From Actinobacteria bacterium 13_1_20CM_4_69_9 (GTDB lineage Bacteria; Actinomycetota; Thermoleophilia; Gaiellales; Gaiellaceae): a stretch of DNA of 11,761 bases. The stretch covers positions 1 to 11,761 of the forward strand of contig MNJC01000068.1 of NCBI GenBank assembly GCA_001920085.1, in the 5' to 3' direction. Below, piece after piece: positions 7,040 through 11,761 of this stretch (position 1 is its first letter; each line of letters opens with the position of its first letter). The notes under the pieces are model-generated. The model had not been told where the DNA came from, did not search any database, and was given only the letters and a program-made list of their open reading frames with translations. A program made the translations under genes and the position numbers.

Positions 7040-7778
7040 CAAGTGGTCCTCGATCAAGCACAAGAAAGGCGCGGCGGACGCAAAGCGAGGCAAGCTCTTC
7101 TCCAAGCTCTCTCGCGCGATCATCGTCGCGGCGAAGGAGGGGGGAGCCGATCCGGCCGGGAACCTGGCGCTGCAGAACGCGATCGAGAAGGCGCGCTCCT
7201 ATTCGATGCCGAAGGACAACATCGAGCGCGCGATCGCGCGCGGATCGGGGGCCGAGTCCGACGCGCAGGCGTTCGAGACGGTCGTGTACGAGGGCTACGG
7301 GCCGAACGGCGTCGCCGTGATCGTCGAAGCGCTGACGGACAACCGCAACCGCACTGCGTCCGAGGTAAGGCACGCGTTCGACAAGAACGACGGCAATCTG
7401 GGAACGTCGGGCGCGGTTGCGTGGCTGTTCGAGCGGCGCGGCGTCGTGCTCGTCTCGGCCGACGGCGTCGACGAGGACGAGCTCACGCTCGCGGCTGCGG
7501 AAGGCGGCGCCGACGACGTCTCGCTCGACGGCTCGACCTACGAGATCGTGTCGGCGCCCGAGGCGCTGACGGCCGTGCGCGAGGCGGTCGAGGGCGCCGG
7601 CTTCACCGTCGACTCGGCCGAGCTGACGATGCGCCCGAAGACGACGGTCGAGGTCGCCGACGAGTCGGCGGCGAAGAAGATCCTGCGCCTGATCGACCAG
7701 CTCGAGGAGAACGACGACGTTCAGGACGTGTACGCGAATTTCGACATCCCCGAGCAGGTTCTCGAAGCCGTAGCGTGA
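7026..7778 (+). CDS. yebC: YebC/TACO1-family protein
   Basis: A 250-aa member of the YebC/PmpR/TACO1 family, annotated either as a DNA-binding regulator or, more recently, as a translation factor acting at difficult proline-containing stretches. The diagnostic N-terminus is complete (SGHSKWSSIKHKKGAADAKR), followed by RAIIVAAKEGGADPAGN, MPKDNIERAIARG, YEGYGPNGVAVIVEALTDN and the NLGTSGAVAWLF segment. Length is normal. The start is GTG 7026, with AGGAGG at 7014-7019 six bases upstream inside pdxT; the 14-base overlap implies coupling. A pdxT-yebC pairing is a common actinobacterial arrangement, usually followed by ruvC. Here the next gene is instead convergent and ends 1 base away. Confidence 0.97.
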   Translation: MSGHSKWSSIKHKKGAADAKRGKLFSKLSRAIIVAAKEGGADPAGNLALQNAIEKARSYSMPKDNIERAIARGSGAESDAQAFETVVYEGYGPNGVAVIVEALTDNRNRTASEVRHAFDKNDGNLGTSGAVAWLFERRGVVLVSADGVDEDELTLAAAEGGADDVSLDGSTYEIVSAPEALTAVREAVEGAGFTVDSAELTMRPKTTVEVADESAAKKILRLIDQLEENDDVQDVYANFDIPEQVLEAVA

Positions 7779-7779
7779 G

Positions 7780-8547
7780 CTAGCCGGGCGGCGCGACTTT
7801 CACCGGCTGGTTCGGGTGGGCGATCGCGAGCTCGAAGTCGACCTTCGCCCCGACCACGTCGCCGAGCACTCGCCGCAACTCAGACGGGACGCTCAGGCCG
7901 AGCTCCGCCTTCATCAGCAACCGTCGCAGCAGCCGGTCCTGTTTGCCTGTCCAGACGTTGAAGCTGGACGACTTCACGGCGCCGCGCAGGCGGTCGGCTT
8001 CGGTGCCGTCGATCGTCGGCGCCTGCTTGCCGAGGCCGCGAAGCAGGCCGAGCAGCCCGTTGGCCGCGTTCACCACCTCGAGCTTCGCCGTGACGTGGTC
8101 GACGTCGCCCTCGCTCGTCATGTGTGGGTCCTTCACCCACGAGCCGATGTCGAGCCCTCCGATCCCGCCCGAGCCGCCCGCTGCAGCCTGGCGGATGCTC
8201 TCCGTCGAGGAGGGCGGCAGCTCCCGGACTTTCCCCTTGACCTCCGCATACGCCTTTCGGCCCGTGGAGATGAACGTCGCCGTCGCGGCGTGCGCGCCCG
8301 CGATCTGGGTGTATGCGATCCGCGCGATCGGGAGCCGTCCGGAGCGCAGCGCGAAGGGCCCACGGAGCACGAAGCCGATCCGGCCCTTCGTTCCCTCCTG
8401 GGGCGAGACGACGAGGCGCAGGGTCAGATCGCCGCTGCGGATCTTGCCCAGGTTGCCCGCCGTCTGCGAAAGGGCGTCGTGCGCCTGCCCGCCGCCGCAT
8501 CCGGCGGCGAGCAGCGCGACGAGCAGGCCGACCGCCGCGAGCCTCAC
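7780..8547 (-). CDS. Predicted lipoprotein, LppX/LprG-like character, last gene of the peptide operon
   Basis: A 255-aa exported protein. The N-terminus VRLAAVGLLVALLAAGC is a lipoprotein signal with lipobox LAAGC, so C17 is the predicted acylated residue. The mature part alternates beta-rich stretches (41-67, 73-107) with helices (about 150-175, 205-230) and resembles the LppX/LprG/LolA-like curved-sheet lipoproteins of actinobacteria, which carry hydrophobic cargo. That assignment is by general character, not by a diagnostic motif. A Gly/Ser-rich loop lies at 111-123. The GTG start overlaps the TGA of the preceding gene by 4 bases (GTGA) with no Shine-Dalgarno, so translation is presumably coupled. 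It may anchor or carry a product of the peptide system at the outer membrane face. It ends one base from yebC, converging. Confidence 0.75.
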   Translation of the reverse strand: MRLAAVGLLVALLAAGCGGGQAHDALSQTAGNLGKIRSGDLTLRLVVSPQEGTKGRIGFVLRGPFALRSGRLPIARIAYTQIAGAHAATATFISTGRKAYAEVKGKVRELPPSSTESIRQAAAGGSGGIGGLDIGSWVKDPHMTSEGDVDHVTAKLEVVNAANGLLGLLRGLGKQAPTIDGTEADRLRGAVKSSSFNVWTGKQDRLLRRLLMKAELGLSVPSELRRVLGDVVGAKVDFELAIAHPNQPVKVAPPG

Positions 8548-9254
8548 GGACCGGTCGTCGTGGTGACCCCTGAGGTTGTCGTCGGTTCGGTCGTCGTCGG
8601 TTCGGTCGTCGCCGGCTCCGTCGTTGTCGGCGTTGTCGTCGTTGTCGGCGTCGTCGTTGTTGTCGGCGTCGTCGCGGTCGTCGCCGTGGTCGTCTCTTGC
8701 TGACCTGTCTTCCTGCCTGGCACCGGCACGAGATGGTTGGCCAGGACGTCGGCGATTCGGGCCGCGATGGAGTCGAGCTCGGCCTGTAGCTGGTCGATCG
8801 TGAGGTCCTCCTTCTTCAAGGAGTGCAGCTCCTTGCGGATGTCCGCGAGGACCTTGTTGCCGTCCTTGTCGAAATGGACGAGGCCGCCTGTGCCGAGGAC
8901 GAACTGGTAAGCCTCTGCGACCGCGACGCAGGTGTCGCAGTTCTCGTTGATCGCGATCGCCACGTTCGTGGGCGTCACGGTCGACGGACTCCCCTCGACG
9001 AGGACGATCTCGAACGCGATCGCCACGGCGGCGCAGTCATTGCAGCTCGCGTACGCGACGGCGCCGTTCGTCTCGTCGACGACGTCGCCCATGACGTGAC
9101 GTATTGCGAAGGCGACCTTGAAGACCGTCGTGCCGTCCTTCGTGTTGACGGAGATCGCCGCGTTGTCGCCCGCGTAGGCCGCCGCCGGCGAGCCGGTCGC
9201 CAGGCCGAACGTGAACAGTGCGGCCAAGAGCAGTGTCAGAAGTCGTCTTCTCAT
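8544..9254 (-). CDS. Secreted protein with duplicated CxxC repeats and a Thr-rich C-terminal tail
   Basis: A 236-aa exported protein. The signal peptide (RRRLLTLLLAALF, cleavage probably after AYA at 26-28) leaves a mature start GDNAAISVNTKDGTTVFKVAF. Two repeats of about 30 residues follow, at 62-90 and 96-124. They share the pattern TNxAxAxxxxCxxCxAVAxAxxxVLxxG, with CNDC at 71-74 and CDTC at 106-109. A charged helical region (136-175) leads to a Thr/Pro/Glu tail from about 188 to 236. The tail could be a glycosylated extracytoplasmic spacer; there is no LPxTG anchor. I recall similar segments near or fused to actinobacterial M50 'peptide zinc metalloproteases', unverified. ATG 9254 overlaps the M50 stop by 4 bases (ATGA), with a GAGGAGG Shine-Dalgarno at 9259-9265. 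Function unknown; the CxxC pairs suggest disulfides or metal. Confidence 0.85.
   Translation of the reverse strand: MRRRLLTLLLAALFTFGLATGSPAAAYAGDNAAISVNTKDGTTVFKVAFAIRHVMGDVVDETNGAVAYASCNDCAAVAIAFEIVLVEGSPSTVTPTNVAIAINENCDTCVAVAEAYQFVLGTGGLVHFDKDGNKVLADIRKELHSLKKEDLTIDQLQAELDSIAARIADVLANHLVPVPGRKTGQQETTTATTATTPTTTTTPTTTTTPTTTEPATTEPTTTEPTTTSGVTTTTGP
8548..8697. repeat. Trinucleotide-biased low-complexity tract encoding the Thr-rich tail
   Basis: The plus strand is a run of GTC/GTT/GGC-biased triplets that reads on the minus strand as Thr codons with Pro and Glu (TTTEP units). It lies inside the 3' end of the secreted CxxC protein gene. Such tracts slip easily during replication and assembly, so tail length may vary between strains. 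Confidence 0.7.
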
Positions 9255-10885
9255 CTGGCCTCCTCAGGGTGTTGCGATCGTCGTCGTCGTAGTCGTCGTC
9301 GTGGCGTTGTCGTCTGATTCGTCGTTGTCGTGGTGCTCGTCGGGGTCCGGGTCGTCGGGCCGGGCGGCGGTCGATGTCGAACGACACCGCCGAGCTCGTG
9401 AACCGCGCCGGCCAGCGTGCCGCGCTCGCCGGGCTGAACGGCCCTGTAGTTTCCGTTCGGCCACCAGATGTAGGCAAGCGCTGCGGCAGCGGCAGCAGTT
9501 GCCACGACGAATGCCGCGCGCGCGGCGTCGTTCCCTTCGGTGCGCGACCAGATGCCGCCGGCGATGCGGCGGAAGAAGAGCCAGAACGTCGCGACGATCG
9601 CGAGCGCCGGCAGCACGAGAATGATCATCTGCACGATCCCGATCGCGCCGGTGAGAGCGCTCCCACCGCTGAACGCGTGGCCGACCTTGTGGTACTGCGC
9701 GATGAACGAGTCGTACGCTGTCCCCATGATCCTCGGCGCGCTGATCAGCATCATCCCGAACATGAACAACAGCAGCGGCACGACCGTGAAGACGTAAGCC
9801 GTCACGACGACGCGCACCCAGCTCTTCAGCTCCGTGACGCGATCGCTCGTCTCCTTCCACGGAAGCAGGCTCGCGAGCGTCGGCTTGATCCGTGCGAACA
9901 TGTCCGGCACCCCGGTCAGGTCGCTCACGATGTAGTAGCCGTCCAGGCGGATGAACGGCAGGAACTGGTGGATGATCTCGAGGTGCATGAACGGGATCAC
10001 GAGCAGCAGCGGCTCGTAGCCCGTCGCGAAGTACGCGCCGACGACTGCGAGCATGAAGACGACGTTGAAGTAGACGCCGCCGAGATCGGTGCGCAGTCGG
10101 CCTCCCTTGCCGAGGCGATAGGCGTCGGTGACGTCGGTGTAGAACGCGGGCCACACGATGTAGAGGCCCGCGCCCATCACACCCGGGCGCGCGCCGCCGT
10201 ACGAGCAGGCGGTCGCGTGGCCGCACTCGTGGAATGCAGCGGAGAGGATGACGAGACCGAGCATCATCATCAGCAGCGCCGGGCTATAGAGCACCTCGCG
10301 CAGCGACTGCGCGATCCCGTGGTGGAAGAACAGCCACACGTCCATCGCCACGAGCCCGGCGAGCACGAGCACGATCACCGGCGGGAAGAACAGCGGCTTG
10401 AAGATCCTGGTGACGGCGTTGACGACGCGCTCGGGCACGAGCGCCGCGCGCAGCTTGAGGGCCAGGAGCGGGTCGGCCTTCTGCAGCTCCGGCTCCGATC
10501 CGTCGGCGGGCGCGATCACGCCGAGCGGGCGAAGGCGTTCGTCGACGAGCTGCCTGACGTTGTCGGCGCTCACGCCGCGCTTGATCGCCTCGCTGACGGC
10601 GGCGGCGATCTCCTCGTTCGTGTGCTGTCCGTCCGCGAGCTCCGCCATCAGGTAGAGAAGCGGGGCCAGCTGGATCACCTGGCCGTCCGCGCGGCGCGCG
10701 ATATACGGCGGTTCCTTGAATCCGGAGCCCTCGTACTTGCCGATCAGGTCGATTCCGTGCGCCAGGCGGGGCTTCTCAGTTGCAGGGCCCTGGGAGACCG
10801 GGGCCTGGTCCGCGACCGGTAGGACCTCGGTCTCGGGCTCGTCGCTGACGGTTGTGGTCGAGTCGTCGGTCATCTCTGAAGACAC
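9251..10885 (-). CDS. PqqD-like/M50-type membrane zinc metallopeptidase
   Basis: A 544-aa multi-pass membrane protein. Residues 1-40 are acidic and disordered. About 45-125 form a PqqD-like winged-helix segment (IARRADGQVIQLAPLLYLM to LGVI), the fold that binds leader peptides in ribosomal-peptide systems. The M50 core follows: HECGH at 219-223 (HExxH, catalytic E220) in a membrane helix, and LDGYYIVSDLTG at 314-325 supplying the third zinc ligand, D315. Further membrane segments lie near 168-185, 200-217, 270-290, 357-382, 411-436 and 456-474, then a conserved-looking WPNGNYRAVQPGERGTL. The tail is Thr-rich (511-527), then abruptly Arg-rich. The start is GTG 10885 or ATG 10873; neither has a good Shine-Dalgarno, and GTG 10885 touches a strong hairpin. 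The stop overlaps the next gene by 4 bases. Likely role, inferred: recognising and cleaving the neighbouring small proteins at the membrane. Confidence 0.88.
   Translation of the reverse strand: MSSEMTDDSTTTVSDEPETEVLPVADQAPVSQGPATEKPRLAHGIDLIGKYEGSGFKEPPYIARRADGQVIQLAPLLYLMAELADGQHTNEEIAAAVSEAIKRGVSADNVRQLVDERLRPLGVIAPADGSEPELQKADPLLALKLRAALVPERVVNAVTRIFKPLFFPPVIVLVLAGLVAMDVWLFFHHGIAQSLREVLYSPALLMMMLGLVILSAAFHECGHATACSYGGARPGVMGAGLYIVWPAFYTDVTDAYRLGKGGRLRTDLGGVYFNVVFMLAVVGAYFATGYEPLLLVIPFMHLEIIHQFLPFIRLDGYYIVSDLTGVPDMFARIKPTLASLLPWKETSDRVTELKSWVRVVVTAYVFTVVPLLLFMFGMMLISAPRIMGTAYDSFIAQYHKVGHAFSGGSALTGAIGIVQMIILVLPALAIVATFWLFFRRIAGGIWSRTEGNDAARAAFVVATAAAAAALAYIWWPNGNYRAVQPGERGTLAGAVHELGGVVRHRPPPGPTTRTPTSTTTTTNQTTTPRRRLRRRRSQHPEEAR
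9281..9329. repeat. GTC-triplet tract in the 3' end of the M50 gene
   Basis: GTC-biased triplets interrupted by TAG and TGG triplets. On the minus strand this codes Thr codons in the M50 frame up to about residue 527, then Arg codons in the same frame; the -1 frame gives Thr codons instead. It is a slippage-prone tract at the exact point where the protein changes character. Confidence 0.55.
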
Positions 10886-10915
10886 GTGAGGGGCGGAGGA
10901 ATCCGCCCCTCACGT
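10884..10915 (-). promoter_or_regulatory. Perfect 14-bp hairpin between the small-protein array and the M50 gene
   Basis: Left arm 10884-10897 (ACGTGAGGGGCGGA), loop 10898-10901 and right arm 10902-10915 (TCCGCCCCTCACGT) pair perfectly over 14 bases. In the minus-strand RNA the loop is UUCC. It lies in the 49-base gap after the last small protein and touches the GTG candidate start of the M50 gene. There is no U-run behind it, so a full intrinsic terminator is doubtful. An attenuator, a processing or stability element protecting the upstream mRNA, or a block on M50 translation are all possible. Any of these would keep protease levels below those of the small proteins. Confidence 0.8.
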
Positions 10916-10934
10916 CAACGCGTTCATCAGCCCG

Positions 10935-11144
10935 CTAGTTGCTCTGGGTGATGTTGACGTTCTGCTCCGCGTTCGCGTACGCGATCGAGTTGTCGCTCGC
11001 GACGTTGAGCGCTGCTGCGAGGTTCACCGGCGCGGCCACGTTCGCGTTGATCAGCGACATGGCGGCGCGCTCCGGCAGCTCCTCGCCCGCGATCGCATTG
11101 AGCTCCTCGCGGCTGAGTGCCTTGTATTCGTGCGACTCGCCCAT
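10935..11144 (-). CDS. Small leader-core-like protein, copy 1 (nearest the M50 gene)
   Basis: A 69-aa protein, the last of four tandem paralogues. The N-terminal half is charged and probably helical (YKALSREELNAIAGEELPER) and ends in the invariant AMSLINAN. The C-terminal half is uncharged and rich in Ala, Asn, Ser and Val, with DNSIAYANAEQ and the terminus ITQSN. There is no Cys, signal peptide or membrane helix. The ATG follows the stop of copy 2 by only 2 bases and has no Shine-Dalgarno, so it probably depends on termination-reinitiation. The leader-plus-core layout beside a PqqD-like/M50 protein suggests a precursor peptide; the function is inferred. It reads NLAAALNVAS where two of the siblings read NAAVAANVLS, so it is the most diverged of the three complete copies in the core. 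Confidence 0.88.
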   Translation of the reverse strand: MGESHEYKALSREELNAIAGEELPERAAMSLINANVAAPVNLAAALNVASDNSIAYANAEQNVNITQSN

Positions 11145-11146
11145 GG

Positions 11147-11356
11147 CTAGTTGCTCTGGGTGATGTCGCCGGACTGCACGGCGTTGGCATACGCCACCGA
11201 GTTGTCCGAAAGGACGTTGGCAGCGACGGCCGCGTTGATCGGGGCAGCGACGTTCGCGTTGATCAGCGACATCGCGGCCCGCTCGGGCAGCTCCTCGCCG
11301 GCGAGCTCGTTGAGCTCCTCGTGCGTGAGCTGGCGGTACTCCTCTGGCTTGCCCAT
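11147..11356 (-). CDS. Small leader-core-like protein, copy 2
   Basis: A 69-aa paralogue of copy 1. The leader-like half reads YRQLTHEELNELAGEELPER, then AMSLINANVAAP. The core-like half is NAAVAANVLSDNSVAYANA followed by VQSGDITQSN. It has its own Shine-Dalgarno (AAGGAG, complement of 11364-11369) 7 bases before ATG 11356, and a 17-base gap from copy 3. The DNA encoding its leader half is almost identical to that of copy 3, which indicates recent duplication or gene conversion, while the core codons differ more. Confidence 0.88.
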   Translation of the reverse strand: MGKPEEYRQLTHEELNELAGEELPERAAMSLINANVAAPINAAVAANVLSDNSVAYANAVQSGDITQSN

Positions 11357-11373
11357 GTGGTCGCTCCTTCCTG

Positions 11374-11586
11374 CTAGTTGGACTGCGTGATGTTCGCGGT
11401 CTGCTCCGCGTTCGCGATCGCAGCGGAGTTGTCGCTGAGTGCGTTCAGCGCGACCGCCGCGTTCACCGGAGCAGCGACGTTCGCGTTGATGAGCGACATC
11501 GCGGCCCGCTCGGGCAGCTCCTCGCCGGCGAGCTGGTTGAGCTCCTCGTGCGTGAGCTGGCGGTATTCCTCTGGCTTCTTGCCCAT
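11374..11586 (-). CDS. Small leader-core-like protein, copy 3
   Basis: A 70-aa paralogue, one residue longer because of an extra Lys after MGK. The leader-like half is YRQLTHEELNQLAGEELPER, then AMSLINANVAAP. The core-like half is NAAVALNALSDNSAAIANAEQ and ends TANITQSN. The strong Shine-Dalgarno AAGGAGGA (complement of 11591-11598) overlaps the TAA stop of copy 4 and lies 4 bases before ATG 11586. This is the best initiation signal in the array, so this copy is likely well translated. Confidence 0.88.
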   Translation of the reverse strand: MGKKPEEYRQLTHEELNQLAGEELPERAAMSLINANVAAPVNAAVALNALSDNSAAIANAEQTANITQSN

Positions 11587-11596
11587 GCTGTCCTCC

Positions 11597-11761
11597 TTAG
11601 TTGCCCTGGTCGATCGGGGTCTGCTGCGCAGCGTCGGCGTACGCGATTGCGCCGTCCGAGAGGACGTTCGCCGCGACGGCCGCGTTCACGGGGATCGCGA
11701 TGTTCGCGTTGATCAGCGACATCGCAGCCCGCTCCGGCAGCTCCTCGCCCGCGAGCTCCGA
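11597..11761 (-). CDS. Small leader-core-like protein, copy 4, cut by the window edge
   Basis: The last 54 residues of a fourth paralogue; the start lies beyond 11761. The visible part begins SELAGEELPERAAMSLINAN and continues IAIPVNAAVAANVLSDGAIAYADA, ending QQTPIDQGN with a TAA stop. It is the most divergent at the C-terminus (IDQGN against ITQSN in the others) but keeps the I-x-Q-x-N ending, and it has the acidic YADA instead of YANA. The array may continue upstream with more copies, a promoter and modifying genes, none of which can be seen here. Confidence 0.85.
   Translation of the reverse strand, partial: SELAGEELPERAAMSLINANIAIPVNAAVAANVLSDGAIAYADAAQQTPIDQGN

Noticed and set aside
7782..7808. 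Inverted repeat AGCCGG / CCGGCT after yebC as a terminator
   Set aside because: Only 6 bp with a 15-base loop and no T-run; expected by chance at this GC content.
9374..10822. Long plus-strand open frame (482 codons) opposite the M50 gene
   Set aside because: Composition is Arg/Asp/Glu/His-rich with no domain, and it lies fully antisense to a gene with catalytic motifs.
10935..11761. CRISPR-like array
   Set aside because: The repeat period is about 210-230 bases and each unit is a complete coding gene with its own start and stop; there are no short repeat-spacer units.

Overview
The window is high-GC DNA with GTG/TTG starts, short overlaps between co-directional genes and -10-like boxes lying almost on top of start codons. 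With its gene content (EgtB/EgtD, PdxS, PdxT, YebC, an actinobacterial-looking M50 peptidase operon) this points to an actinobacterium, plausibly class Thermoleophilia. That placement is inference, because no phylogenetic marker was searched.

Left part (about 99-3980, plus strand): a thioredoxin-reductase-like FAD oxidoreductase without the redox CxxC, a short EgtB-like ergothioneine synthase, an EgtD-like histidine methyltransferase broken by an out-of-frame internal deletion, a small UBP-type zinc-finger protein and a small lipoprotein. The first four are packed end to end and probably form one thiol/redox transcription unit.

Middle (3998-7778): pdxS, a degenerate SRPBCC-like remnant, a secreted Asp-box beta-propeller protein on the minus strand, then pdxT overlapping yebC. 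PdxS and PdxT normally form one PLP synthase complex. Here their genes are split by about 1.6 kb containing the opposite-strand propeller gene. The 28-bp gap between the propeller gene and pdxT must hold two divergent promoters.

Right part (7780-11761, all minus strand, read right to left): four tandem paralogous small proteins of about 70 residues (the fourth cut by the window edge), a perfect 14-bp hairpin, a multi-pass M50-type metallopeptidase with a PqqD-like N-terminal domain, a secreted protein with duplicated CxxC repeats and a Thr-rich tail, and a lipoprotein. The last three genes are joined by 4-bp ATGA/GTGA overlaps. The small proteins have an invariant leader-like half (GEELPERAAMSL) and an Ala/Asn-rich half ending in I-x-Q-x-N. 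The arrangement looks like a ribosomal-peptide or secreted-peptide system: precursors, a leader-binding and processing membrane protease, and extracytoplasmic partners. No modifying enzyme is visible, and the locus continues past the right edge. This is the most interesting part of the window.
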